Shown here one piece after another: positions 10,313 through 22,700 of a DNA stretch of 64,000 nt. The notes under the pieces are model-generated. The model searched no databases, had not been told where the DNA came from, and saw only the letters and a program-made list of their open reading frames with translations. This stretch comes from Austropuccinia psidii (lineage: Eukaryota; Basidiomycota; Pucciniomycetes; Pucciniales; Sphaerophragmiaceae): positions 11,930,451-11,994,450 of the forward strand of contig JALGQZ010000004.1 in NCBI GenBank assembly GCA_023105745.1. Reading direction: 5' to 3'. The position numbers and the translations under genes are program-made. Positions within the stretch are counted from its first letter, which is position 1. The number at the start of each line of letters is the position of its first letter.

Positions 10313-12202
10313 CATGAAGAAAGCAATAGGGATTGTTAAAGTGATCAAATCCCACCTTAAAGTAATGGCAATTGGGCTTTCAAATACCAAAACTAAATCC
10401 TGGGTTTTTAATTTTTAAATCACATGGAATTTTAACTGAGTCCTGTGGTATTATCACCAAATCCCATGCATCTGGGATTTTTGTTTGAAACCTAACCCAA
10501 ATGAGTATTCACACTTAATAACTGTACAACATATTCTTTCACACTCTCCTTTTGACAATCTGACCAAAAAGCTTACAATCCCTTTATATTTCTTCATCCA
10601 TATAATAATTCCTTGTGCCAAAGCAAAACACATCAAGTCAGATATGAATATCACTTTTGGCCTTCCTCACCCATCAGGTCACTTTATCCATACTGATTGT
10701 TTAACCATAATTAATTGGCTTTAAAGAAAAAAACCCAATTTCAAGTCATGTTTTGGTACTAGTAATTCAACTTCAATTGGAAAGCCTCTTTTGTCAAAGA
10801 AGCATGGTTTTCAGCTTATGGCCTTTGAGGCCAACAAAAAAACACAACATTTCCTAAAACTTAGCTCAAGCAGCATCCAATATTGATTGAAAATGTACAA
10901 AAAGAAGTATATGGCAGCAAAGAAATTGGAAAATTCAACTGGGGATCATCTAATCAAAGAAGATGAGCATAATGGTATCAAATCCATGAGTGAAAAGCTT
11001 GAAATTATGTGTCCTTGCTATGCTGAAATGGATATACTATTTGGCCACAAGACCAATATAACTCTTATTGAAAGCTATTATCTTTAACATAGAGAAAGCT
11101 TAAATGGTGGTGATGATGATGATCTTTTGCTTAATAAGGTAAATTATCAGCTCTTTTCATTTTTTCAATTTTACCTTAGATAGTTAAAGCTCATTTGTTT
11201 TAAAGGAGAATAATTGTTTTTAATAACCTCTCAATCTTGATCCTTTGCTTAATAATAATGATTAATTAGTTCAAGCGGAAAACCTGAAAGATGAACAAGT
11301 AAATATCTTTAAGCCTTATATATATGAAATCCAATGTTGATTATTTCTTCTTTGACCAGCTAAGTAAATTCATAATGCATTCAACACAAAAGCATAATCA
11401 AGAATCGACCCCCAACTGGAATGACAAGAGTGGATCTAGGAAAAGGTGGATGGATATTCTTGCACCTATTTATTCCAATTTTCTGGATTCACAGAAAAAA
11501 GGTTTGTCTTGAAATTTTTTTCCTCTGATCAATCCTACTGAAAAATAATATGGTTCTTAGCCTGTGAGGCCAGTTATAATTCTTGTTTGGAGTGGGGCAA
11601 GGAGAGGTGGCATGAAGAGAAAGTGAGGAACATAGAGAATCAATTATTTGAAGAAGTGAAGTCAAAAAAACCAATGTAGTTTGATAAGAAACAACACAAC
11701 ATTAAATATGAGCTTGAAAGAGAAAGTGGATTTTGGAATTGGAGCTGCAGGAAAAGCAATTCCCAATCGATCTTACTATAACAGAATTGTCATCAAGTAG
11801 GCCAATTTCATAGCTCAAACGAATTCTGACATTAATCAATAAAAAAAATGTTTTCTTCTGTGTAATTTGAATACCAAAGAGTAATGCATAACTGGAATTT
11901 GCTTTTGAAAGGCTCACTTTCAAATTTAAATTGATCTGTTGAGCTGATCTTGACAAAGTGTTAATCACTTTGCATTGGGGGGTTTTTTACATGTGATAAT
12001 TTCAAAATGGGTGATTTTTCAAGTATAAATTATTTTTATTTGCGATTGGGGCACAAAAATTAAATTGATATTGTCTTTTGAAATTGAACTGCAATTTATT
12101 CCAAAATTTAAAATTTGTGCAACTTTTGCATTGAAAATTTATGTGCAAAAGACCAAGTTGTTTCAAATTGAATTTGAACCCTGCATCCCCATTTCTTTCT
12201 TC
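10313..12202. other. Old locus left of element B: decayed DNA
   Basis: Apart from the Myb/SANT-like relic at 10879-11512, I see only degraded, AT-rich sequence with short open frames on both strands. After removing element B, position 12202 joins 33367. This was once continuous with the oxygenase and transposase relics further right. Confidence 0.5.
10879..11512 (+). pseudogene. Myb/SANT-like protein relic (rust-type, possibly Harbinger partner)
   Basis: The frame at 10887-11087 contains an ENSTG segment, an acidic KEDEHNGI segment, SEKLEIMCPCYAEMDILFG and HKTNIT. This order resembles the C-terminal half of the Myb/SANT-like DNA-binding proteins expanded in rust genomes, many of them linked to Harbinger-type transposons. 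It is followed by an Asp-rich run (DDDDLLLNK, about 11110) ending at a GTAAAT donor-like site with an acceptor-like TTAG near 11180. A lysine/arginine-containing frame follows at 11324-11512. A stop precedes MYKKKY, and the DNA-binding half is not recognisable. The assignment rests on remembered family motifs. Confidence 0.4.
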
Positions 12203-15082
12203 TGTCAGGCTGAGTCTATGTTGAAGTGGTAATAAAGCTATTTACAACTCAAACTATGACTGTGACATGTGGAAAATATTTAAAACTGCTTTTAAAAGGG
12301 TTAAAGATGGATTAATTTAATAATAAAGGGGCTTTACTATAAGGATTATAGTGGAGGTGAGCCCTGTTGAAAGCCCTGGGTGCAGCTTCACCTGTTGGGT
12401 TACAATAATAAAGACTAAAATACTTTAAATTAAGAGTATACCTGTTTATTACCCAAGAGTAAAACTGTTTTTGACAGTTTACTACGTAGGGTATTCAAGA
12501 GCAGGATGAGGAGACAATTCTGGCTGTGAAAAGCCTCCTTTTTATCCTGAAGTGGGGTGCAAAGGGTGCTAGACCTTTCCAAGTAGAGGAAGTGAAGATT
12601 TTTCACTCTCTAATACTGAATTGTGGTTTGCAAACAGCCTGTATGCCCTGTATTGGGCGCAGATGTGGTTTTGAAACCACATCTGGGCAGTTTTCACCAA
12701 TACAGGGTGAAAATTTTCATCTGGGGACCTCACAGCCTGATTCTGACATGTATGACACGTAGAATGCTGTACAGAAACTGTATGGGACCCCAGTATTGAC
12801 TGAATTATGAGGTATTGAAGTATTAACATGCTGCTTTGTCTATTTAACACCTCATAATCAGAGTACAACTGTATCCTGTCCTAATACAGTTGTATTGGTC
12901 ATATTGTGGGATTATAACCTTCAAATGGCCATAACTCTGTCAGGTTTTGCGATATCATGCTCAAAGTTGCTTCATTGGATAGCCCTGTAGGAGCTCTACA
13001 CAATGATACCCAATTAAGTATGGTTATCATTAAATATGACAAAGTTATCCCATGTACAAGGTTTTTGTACATAGGCGTGTTTTGGGCAAAAAGCTGTATT
13101 GAGCTTGTTTGCCTCATAACTTCTGTTATAGGTGAGATATGAAGAAGTGGAGGGCACCATCAGATATCCCTGATTGTGCTCTTTCCAAAAAGACCCCACT
13201 TCAAGTATCCCACACTAAAACTATAGAAGTTAGATGAGAGGTGAATGTTTTGTTCACCCTTATTTGGCCTGAATTTGACCATAACTCAAGTAATACTGGT
13301 GCTAGCTCAGTTTGGCTGGTACTGTCAACCTGTGACTCAAAACCAGAGCACAAGCATGACAGCCAAAATACCATAAACCAATGGTATAGCCAAGATACCA
13401 CCAAAACATGGAACTGAGCCAAATCAGCTCAAAAGGTATCAAAAGAAAGAGGAAACTCACCTCTTTCTGAAAATATAAGTCCCATCACCATAGGACAAGA
13501 AATAACAAAGTTATTCCTGCTCAAAGTTATTGCTGAGCATAAACCTTAATTTTCACCTCTCATCTAAAATCTAGAAGGAGAGGCTTAACCCCATCAAATG
13601 GGTATTCAAAATGAAGCTCTAAGCCAGGGCTATCTAATGGTGCCAGCCAAACTGAGCTAGCACCAGTATTACTTGAGTTATGGTCAAATTCAGACCAAAT
13701 AAGGGTGAACAAAACATTCACCTCTCATCTAACTTTTACAGTTTTAGTGTGAGATACTTAAAGTGGGGTCTTTTTGGAGAGAGCACAATCAGGGCTATCT
13801 GATGGTGCCATCCACTTCCTCATGACTCAACTACAACAGAAGTTATTGGCCAAACAAGCTTAATACAGCTTTTGACCAGACCACGCCAATGTACAAAAAT
13901 ACTTGTACATGGGATAACTTTGTCATATTTAATGATAACCATGTCAAGTTGGGTACCATTGTGTAGAGCTCATACAGGGCTATTAAATGAACCAAATATG
14001 AGCTTGATATCTCAAAAACTGACAGAGTTATGACCATTTTAAGGTCAAAATCCCACCTGCTGTCAGATACAGCCTTACCATGGGATAATATCCCATAACC
14101 ATGAATATGAGGTGTCAAATAGACAAAGAAGCATGTTTTTACTTCAATACCTCATATGTCAGTCAATACTGGGGTCCCATACAGCTTCTGTACAGCATTC
14201 TACGCGTCATACACGTCAGAATCAGGCTGTGAGGTCCCCAGATGAAAATTTTCACCCTGTATTGGTGAAAACTGCCCAGATGTGGTTTCAAAACCACATC
14301 TGAGCCCAATACAGGGTATACAGGCTGTTTGCAAACCACAAGCCTGTCCTAGAGAGTGAAAAATCTTCACTTCCTCTACGTGGAAAGGTCTAGCAGCCTT
14401 TCCACCTCAATTTCAGGATAAAAGGAGGGCTTTTCACAGCCAAAACCCTTTCCTCATCCTGCTCTTGAATACCCTACGTAGTAAACTGTCAAAAACAGTT
14501 TTACTCTTGGGTAATAAACAGGTATAATTATATATTTAATTATTGTAACTCTTATTATAGTAACCCAACTGGTAAGATTGCACCCTGGGTTCTCAATAGC
14601 GCTCACCACCACTATTCTTCAATAGTAGAACCCCTTAAATATCTTATAAATCATCCTTTAAATCAAAAACTCTTATTTTAAATCAATTTTCTACGTGTCA
14701 CAGTCATAATTCTAGTTGTAAATACTCTTCTCACCACTTCAATATAGACTCAGCCTGACAGGTACCATTGGATAGCCCTGACTTAGAGCTTTATTTTGAA
14801 TACCCATTTTATGGGGTTAAGCCTCTCCTTCTAGATTTTGGATGAGAGGTGAAAATTAAGGTTTATGCTCAGCAATAACTTTGAGCAGGAATAACTTTGT
14901 TATTTCTTATCCTATCGTGATGGGACTTATGTTTTCAGAAAGAGGTGAGTTTCCTCTTTCTTTTGATACCTTTTGAGCTGATTTGGCTCAGTTCTATGTT
15001 TTGGTGGTATCTTGGCTATACCATTGGTTTATGGTATTTTGGCTCTCATGCTTGTGCTCTGGTTTTGAGTCACAGGCTGATA
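12203..15082 (-). repeat. Element B 3' LTR, split by solo LTR G
   Basis: Segments 12203-13322 and 14761-15082 align end to end with the 5' LTR at 31968-33361. The LTR begins TGTCAGG and ends CTGATA. It is interrupted after GGTAC at 13318-13322; the LTR resumes with GGTAC at 14761. Confidence 0.92.
13323..14760 (+). repeat. Solo LTR G (B family) inserted in inverted orientation into the B LTR
   Basis: A complete 1438-bp LTR starting TGTCAACC and ending GCCTGACA, flanked by a GGTAC target duplication (13318-13322 and 14761-14765). No internal region remains, which is the usual outcome of LTR-LTR recombination. It keeps a TATA-like GATAAAAGGA at 14417-14426. Its 5' neighbour is the same LTR in the opposite direction, producing a long inverted repeat. 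Confidence 0.92.
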
Positions 15083-15106
15083 TACCCTCCCTCTAAAAAA
15101 GGCTCA

Positions 15107-16780
15107 TCATTTATGAGACTGTTCAGTCCTTCTAGAGGCTCTGAATCTCCTTAGATGAAGGTTCCCATCTGGTATGGCATCTTCTGCTAACCATTTGTCT
15201 TCATCAGCTGTCTGGTGTTTGAATCTGACTAAGTATTGTCTTTGATCCTTCCCATTAAGTCTGATCTTCCTGGCCCTGATGATCTTACTCACAGGTCCTG
15301 GGGAGTCCTGCACTTCCACTATGTCAGGTGGTGTGTGGTTTTTCTTCCTGGAGGGGAATTTATCCTCCTCTGTTTGGAAGTATGGCTTGACCAAACTTTC
15401 TGGGAAGACTGGGTGCTTCCTGGAAAATTCCTCTGTAAGTTTGACTTCCACTGCATTCTTTCCTATCAACCTAATGATAGTGAAAGGCCCTACAAATGAG
15501 TCCCTCATCTTCTTGGGTCCTTTAAGATTGTTAAAGCTCAGTGTAGACACTAGCACCTGGTCCCCTTCCTTAAAGTCAGGTTCCATGTGTGTCTTGTCCC
15601 ACCTCTGCTTGTTATATTCTTTTGCCTCAGCTAAGCATTTGGCAGCTGTGTCACAAGCCCTTTTCCATATATCATGGAAGTCTTTGGCTGTGGGGTGGAT
15701 GGTTAGAAGATTCTTCTTCAAGTGAGCCACAGGCAACAGGGGATTCCACCCTTTCTCTACCACTGCAGGTGTTTTTCCTGTTGTAGAGTGCTGACTTGTA
15801 TTATAAGCCAGCTGGACAGCTGGTAGAAGAGTAACCCAGTCATGGGTGTATGCTTCATGGTCCTTGTATTCCATGCCATAGGCACAGAACCTCCTAAGGA
15901 TGTCTTCCATAGTCTGGATCATCCTCTCAGCTAGGCCATCTGTTTGGGGATGGTAAGCTGTGGAAAAAGCAAGCTTCATGCCAAGCATTACATACAAGTT
16001 GGTCCAAAATTCTGATGTGAATTTTGGGTCCCTATCACTAATAATGATTTTTGGGACTCCACAGGTAGATATGATGTTATTCCAAAATAACAGGGCAGTA
16101 TCCATGGCTGTGTCCTCCTTGTGGCATGGTAGACACCTCATGCTCTTGCTGAACCTATCAACTATTATTAGGCAGGCATTGTAGTTTTCTTTGCCTCCTG
16201 GGACAGGTCCTGTGACCCAGTCCATGTTGATGGTTTCCCATGGGTGCTTGGGTTCCTCTATGTGTTTAAGTAACCCATACTTCTTCCCATGTTTCCTGTT
16301 TGCCTTTTGGCATCTTTCACAGGTGTTGATGTATTCACTCAACTACTGCTCCCACTTGGGCCACCAAGCTGTGCTTGCTACTCTTTCTTTGGTCCTGTCT
16401 TCACTCATGTGTCCCATATAGGGGCATTCATGGCATTCCTGCAGGATCAATGAAATTTGGTCTCTGTCTACCACTGTGAGTGTACTTGTGTGCTTCACTC
16501 TGTGGTAGAGCAGGCCATCTATAAGGAAAAACTTGTTATCCTTATAGGCCCTCAACCAGGGTTCTTCCAGCTGGGCTTCCAGTTCTGGACTCCTGTATTT
16601 TTGTTGAAGGAGTTGTATTAGTATGCCACACTGTTTGTGTTTGGTATAATACTTCAGTACTGCACTGAAAAATTCATTGTGCAGCTCAGAGGAACTTATT
16701 CCCAATATTGGAGTTTCTGTCTCCTCTGAATCAGTGTTTCTACTGTCAGGGGTACCACTCTCTGGTGCCCATTCAGAAAA
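15107..16780 (-). pseudogene. Element B pol, C-terminal part (integrase and chromodomain)
   Basis: On the minus strand this runs from the insertion point of C (EWAPESG...) through the integrase zinc region ([13 protein letters not shown]), a stop at WEQ*LSEY near 16343-16345 (GAG-type codon to TAG), CERCQKAN, the catalytic motifs [14 protein letters not shown] and [12 protein letters not shown], and the integrase C-terminal region. A chromodomain-like segment follows (RQYLVRFK...DEDKWLAE), ending RTEQSHK at 15107. Apart from the one stop the 411-codon distal part is open. An open frame that appears to extend to 16822 reads into the C LTR; its first residues are not B protein. Confidence 0.9.
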
Positions 16781-17840
16781 TGTGAGCCTTAGAGGTAATT
16801 TCATATACCCAAAAGACCACAAATATAAAAAATAACATATTAATATAAATAAAATAAATTTATTTATATTATTAAAATAAAAATCAAAATATAAATATAA
16901 AATTATATTAAAAATAAAAAATTAATTATAATTTAAAAATAAAAAATACGTTAAATTTTGTAAATATAAAATTACATTTATACTTGAAAAAATTAAGTAA
17001 AAATGAAACTTTAACAAAATTGTGAGAAAATAAATAAATTTGGAAAAAAGTTAAATAAAAATCATTATAACTTTTTATCCAATAAATATACATATAAAAT
17101 TTATTTCACCATTGGATTCCTCATAAAAAATCAGGTGGGGTCACCTCTGAGTGAAATTCTTATAACTCAACTCTAAATAAGCTTAAATTAAGTTTTTAGT
17201 ATTTTCAATACAAAAAGTTGAAAATCCTCAAAACCTTAATTTAATTCACACCACATGTGGTGTTAACCATCAATTTTTGTGTTAAAATTGAGGTGTTGTG
17301 TTTAGTTTAGAAGTTATGAGGAATTGAAGTATTTTCAATTGAATTCAATTTAAATGTCAAAATGTGCGCGTGTATTACATAAGTGAACTTTGATTTACAT
17401 ATGAGGTGTCAATTATTACTGTATTGAACTGTACAATTGAATTGAATTACATATGTAAATTATAAGTATAATACATGATGAGGAATTAAAGGAAAAATAA
17501 ATTGGAAAGATTAAATTTGGGGGGGAAAAGGAACTCCAGCTCTAAGGGGGAGCTAGACCCCCAAAATCCTTGCTGACAGGCGTGGGATGTCAAAATTCAC
17601 GCAAAAGTTCATCACTTTTGGCCTGGAATTGAGTTACAGGGTCTGTGGACTCAATTGATGATGAGGTTTTGATACCAACTGGGGTAGTTTTAGCTGTTGC
17701 CAAGAGGGTAAAACTACCCTTAAGATAAAACAATCATAATAAAAACAGCTTTAACTGGTTTCTACGCCTCTGACACACATTCTGACGTGTTTTGAAGGCT
17801 CTAGGCCTGGTATTGCTATAGTAATGGCTGATTTAAGGGT

Positions 17841-17872
17841 CTAAAATGGCTAAAAATGGCTAAAAATGGCTT
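17841..17872 (+). repeat. Short tandem repeat, about 10-bp unit x3, in the C LTR
   Basis: Three tandem copies of a unit close to TAAAAATGGC, repeated in the other LTR at 26074-26105. It lies about 120 bp upstream of the TATA box and could be a protein-binding array. Function unknown. Confidence 0.6.
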
Positions 17873-17994
17873 AAACCAGCCCTTTTTGGTCTAAACCAGG
17901 GTTCAATGATGCCATAATTGGCTTTTCTGTTGTCAGACTGTTTTTCACGACTGACAAGAGTAAATTTTACTTTTGGAGTAAGAGAACTGATGGC

Positions 17995-18001
17995 TATAAA
18001 A
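17995..18001 (+). promoter_or_regulatory. TATA box of element C 5' LTR
   Basis: TATAAAA in the context GGCTATAAAAGAATG, also present in the 3' LTR at 26228-26234. Transcription would start a few tens of bases downstream, making 16781-about 18025 the U3 region. Confidence 0.6.
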
Positions 18002-18621
18002 GAATGTCTTCTTTGCCCCACTTTTCTCTTCATGTTAGAATCTTTTCCTTTTATTAATTAGTTTAAAACTGTTAAACCAATCAATCAAAGATTCCAACCA
18101 CCACTTTTAAATCATTTTAATCCTTTTAACCACGTGAAAAAATCATTATAATCATTGTTTGTAACTCTTATAATCATTTTTACCCCTGAACCACCCCAAA
18201 AGTGAATTAAAGCATCTTTCATCACTGTAAACTTTGTCACTTTGTTTCCAAATTCACTCTGGTCACTTTTGGGCGTGTTTTCTCTTTAATATTCTTTTTA
18301 AAGACTTTGTTCTTTAATTAATTGCTTGCAGTTCTTTGCTCAATTAATTCCAATTGAAATTGCTCTTGAAGAAATTTCTTTTGTAGCCTTAAAATATCTC
18401 TTGTAGAGTATTTTTTGGATAAATTTTTATTGTTGGTAAAACAATGAATTTTTATAATATTATTGTTTTATACTAATAAAGTTATAAACAATAAAATTGG
18501 CGTGTTTTCTCTTAAAAATAATATTTCATACTATTTTTAATTGATTTTTACCTTATACAAATTTTGAGGACAGGAAAAGTACTTGATTTTTAATCAAAGT
18601 TTCATATCCACACCTTACATT

Positions 18622-18639
18622 TGGGGGCCCAGCCGTGAT
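18622..18639 (+). other. Primer-binding site of element C
   Basis: TGGGGGCCCAGCCGTGAT begins two bases after the 5' LTR. It shares the TGGGGGCC start and the GCCGTG core with the A and B sites. The implied primer has discriminator C, consistent with a tRNA-Pro type (inference). Confidence 0.7.
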
Positions 18640-18764
18640 ATTTTACCTGTGACATATTTTTACTCTTTTTAAATCTTTTTTCTTATATTGAAAAATTTAA
18701 AAACATATAAAAAATACTTATAATTCAAAAAATCCATAAAAAATAACTTTTTTTCCATATTGTA

Positions 18765-19729
18765 AGTGAGGCTTATATTTTTATTTCTTTTTGAAATAAC
18801 CTTTTTTTTACTTAATTAATTGGCTTTTTCATTAATTTTAGTGTCTGACAACGTGGTAAGATAAGAAAACATTGAAACAGCCTCAACAGTAACCAGCATT
18901 ATCCCTGCCAGTACTGTTATTGTGACTCAAAATAACCAGCCTGAACCAATATCTTCTGAATTGATTAACTTGGACATAAGTAATACCCTTCAGAAAGCTA
19001 AAAATTTGGCCAATAGTAAGTTTTCTGACGTAAAAATACTATTTTAAGCCTTTTTAACCATAATTATGCCTTCAACCAGGTCAGGAGCCAGCTACAACCC
19101 CTCAAGCAGCTCCCAAAAAGGTAATAGACGTGATTATGGCAGAGGCCAACCAGGTACAGAAGGAAAAGGGTCAGTTGATGACTTCCAAACAACTAAAATG
19201 GGTCATTCTCAAGCTGATAATACCATTTTACCTTCAAAAAGAGCTGACACCACCACAACAAGCCTCTGTGGACATATACAAAGCCAGCCACAGTGCATAC
19301 AACAATGCACTTCAATTCAAAGAGTACCAGATCCTTGCAGACCTGTGGAAGAATTGCATGAATTCTTACCTGACAGTAAGAAAATTCTTGGGCCATCCCA
19401 ACACTTGCAAATTGCTCAATGGATGGCATCCATTAATGGAGAAGAAAAACATGATGCTTTTGACACTAGAATGGAGGAAAAACAACCCTCCACCACCCAA
19501 ACCAGTGCCAAAAACAGCCCCAGTGGCCAGCAGCAGCAATTCCAACGTGAAAAAGCAGCCACAAACTCCAAACAAGGGCAAAGGGAAGGCACCAGCCCCA
19601 AAACCTTACAGCCAGGGCTACAGAATCCCAAAGATTCAGCAGGATGCCATGGAAAATGTATTTCAGATGGCCAGAACCATGATGGAATTACAGAAGAAGG
19701 AGGAAGCCAGATTAAGGTTCCAGAAATGA
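18765..19729 (+). pseudogene. Element C accessory gene, three predicted exons, one premature stop
   Basis: Predicted structure: A at 18765, intron 18766-18841 (GTGAGG...TTTTAG), exon 2 18842-19015, intron 19016-19079 (GTAAGT...ACCAG), exon 3 19080-19729. The joined length is 825 nt, an exact multiple of three. The start is A|TG followed by TCT GAC. An in-frame TAA at 18862-18864 (codon 8) would stop it in this copy. An alternative donor GTAAGT at 18762 would give TTG instead of ATG. Exon 3 is open for about 216 codons overlapping gag. It contains a helical segment ([27 protein letters not shown]), a Pro/Lys/Ser-rich linker and a C-terminal charged helix ([20 protein letters not shown]). This layout parallels the A accessory protein although the sequences barely align. 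No known family recognised. Confidence 0.55.
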
Positions 19730-22700
19730 TTTCTGACATATTTGATTCCATCCCAGAGTTGTATAATGCTATAAATGACGTGAAAAAACATCTTTCTGAT
19801 AAAAATGACACCATTTGTAACAACATTAAAACAAACAACCTGAGTCTGTGCCAAATTAATGAAACACTTATGTGTTTTGAAAAAGTTTTAAGAACAATTA
19901 AAAATTCTAATAATGACAATTCTTTTAACATTAAAATAAATGAACAATCTGCCATTATTAAAGAATTAACAGATAAATATTCTAAATTCAATATTGATGA
20001 CATGATTGAAACAAGAATTAAACAAGCCATAAATATTATCAAAACAGATAACAAGAAAGTCCTTGATGACATTTCAAATTCATTTACTGAAGTAAAGACA
20101 TATACCATTGCCTTGAAAAAGTGTTTTGATGCTTCACAAGAAGAAGTATCAAAATTATCAATGAAATTGAATCAAGTCACTGCTGATAATACAAGACAGA
20201 CAGAGTTATGGCAAGAACTGACACATAAGGAAGACATGTATAAAATTGAAGTAATAAATTTAATACAAAGCTTCCAACATGAATACAGAAATTCCCAAAG
20301 GTGTAGCAACAGTAAAATGAATGACATTGAACAAATACTGAACACCTTACCAAGAATGTCTACACCTCTAAATCAAAATGAGGGCACAAGAATTCCAAAT
20401 CCACAAGTATTGGATCCTGATAATTCACAATTAAAAAATGAATTATCCACTTCTTTTCATAACTTGGAACCATCAATGGGCCAAGCACTCTTGAAAGAAG
20501 TTCCAAAACTTAAAGAATGGCCTCACTTCAGTGGTGAAGGAGAGTATGACCATATGGAATTCATTAGAGGTATTGACATGATCAAAGAGGATTTTGAATT
20601 ACCAGACAGATTGGTAACAGCCAGGTTTAACACCTTGTTTACCAGATCAGCTCACAGATGGTACATCAAAATAAGACAAGCACATGGACACCAGAGTTGG
20701 ACTTGGTGGAAAACCCAAATCATCAACAAATGGGCAAATGATGCTTGGAGGTTTAAAGTTGAAACAGCCTTTGAATCTGCCAAATTTAATTCTGATAAAG
20801 ACATAGCTTTACCATGGTTTTGCCAACAAAAGGACAGATTAACAGCATTATATCCTGACATGTCAGAGTTTATGATCCATAGAAAAATTCTGAGACAATG
20901 TGGAGGTGACTTAGAGCATGCTGTCAAAAGCAGGACTACTGAACAATCTTCAGCAGAAGATATTATCAATATACTAGAAGAAGTAACCACCAGAACCAAA
21001 ATTGGTTCTAGTAGGGTGAATCTCAAAACAAGGTTTAATACACCTTGGAAAGACTCTGTGGACAAAAACTCCAAAGAAAATTCTGGTAATATTAAATATA
21101 AATCTGCAGATACAGTCAGAAAATGCCATATTTGCCAAAGCACCACCCATTTAGCCAATACATGTCCAAAGAGGGGGAAAATCAATGAAATTGACATTGA
21201 AAAGGAACCAGATGTTGAAAAAGAAGACATAATTGAAGACAATTCAGATGATAAGTCATCCATATTTTCTGAATCTTCAAAAGATATAGAAAATATCAAT
21301 GCCACTTTTGACATCATGGAATCTTATTCCCACTTACCACAATTGAGCAATGGTCAAGTTGATTTATCAAAAGTTCAAGATGCACAACTTATGAAGACAA
21401 AACCAAACAGAGGAAAAGGTTATACAGCTGGTAACTCCTGTATAACAGAAGTGGTAATTGACAACAAGCGCACCAAACTTTTGCTTGACCCAGGAGCCTT
21501 CTGCTCTTGTGTTGGAAAATCCTTTCTTAAGACTTGTGTGCCAAATTTTGAAGACCAATTGTTACCAATTGATCGTATAAAATTCAACAGTGCAAGTAAC
21601 CCAATGAAAGCATTGGGAATCTTTGAGACCAATGTCATATTCCCACACATAAATGGGAATTTAAGGATCACAGTTGAATTTGTTGTTATGGAAAATTGCT
21701 CTAGTACCCATTTTATATTGGGAAATGACTATTTGATCATGTTTGGGATAGATTTACATAATAACAAGGACAGATACTTTACAATTGGGGACAATAAGCG
21801 CCAGAAATTTGCCTTTTTACCATTTAAAAGACAAATTACAGTAAACAAAGTATCACCAGTCAACTTAGAGTTAGAAAAATTCAAGTCTGAACAGTTGAAT
21901 GAGGCTGAGATAAGCCTTCATCTGACTGATAAACAAGAAAATGAACTTTCTTCCCTTTTGTATGACCACAAAGGAGCATTTGCTACAGACAAAGAACCTC
22001 TGGGAGCAATTATTGGTCATGAAGTTGACATCATTCTTAACATTGAGAGACCTTATCCACCACTCTTAAGAAGACCTGCTTATCCAGCAAGTCCAAAATC
22101 AAGAGAAGCTCTAGAAATTCATATCAAAGAACTTCTAGACCTTGGTGTAATAAGAAAAGTAGGCCACAATGAGGAAGTAGAAATAACTACACCAGTCATA
22201 GTGGCGTGGCATAATGGAAAATCCAGAATGGTTGGGGACTTTAGAGCTCTGAACACTTACACTGTTCCAGACAGATACCCAATACCAAAAATCCAAATTG
22301 CCCTTACTCAAATATCTCAAGCAGTGTATATAACCACTATGGATGCCCTTAAAGGATTCCATCAAAATGTGGTAACACCAAGAGCAAGAAAATACTTGAG
22401 AATTATTGTTCATTGTGGAGTGTATGAATACTTAAGGATGCCCTTTGGTATCAAAAATGCACCTTCACACTTCCAAAAGATGATGAATGAAATCTTCCCT
22501 GAAGAACTCTCAGAGGGATGGTTAATCATTTACATTGATGACATTATTATCTGTTCAAAGACTTGGGAGGAGCACATGTACAGATTATCAAGAGGTTTGA
22601 CAAAAATCCAATCAGTAAACATGAAAATCTCCTTGAAGAAATGTCATTTTGGATTTAAAGAACTTAAGGCACTAGGACATGTTGTATCTGGTTTGTCCCT

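Larger units (their letters stand above)
16781..18619 (+). repeat. Element C 5' LTR (1839 bp)
   Basis: Direct repeat of 25014-26852, TGTGAG...CTTACA. It contains a TATA box (TATAAAA, 17995-18001) and a short tandem repeat at 17841-17872. The region after the TATA box is pyrimidine-rich and AT-rich, with short upstream ATGs. Confidence 0.96.

Noticed and set aside
10485..10724. 79-codon frame MKPNPNEYSH...
   Set aside because: No recognisable motif and an open frame on the opposite strand of similar length; insufficient support as a gene.
16781..16822. Apparent extension of the B integrase frame upstream of 16780
   Set aside because: These codons read the C LTR antisense; the TSD at 16776-16780 marks the true border.
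19193..20108. Antisense open frames opposite element C gag
   Set aside because: Shadows of the long sense frame; no splice or promoter signals and no counterpart in the other elements.
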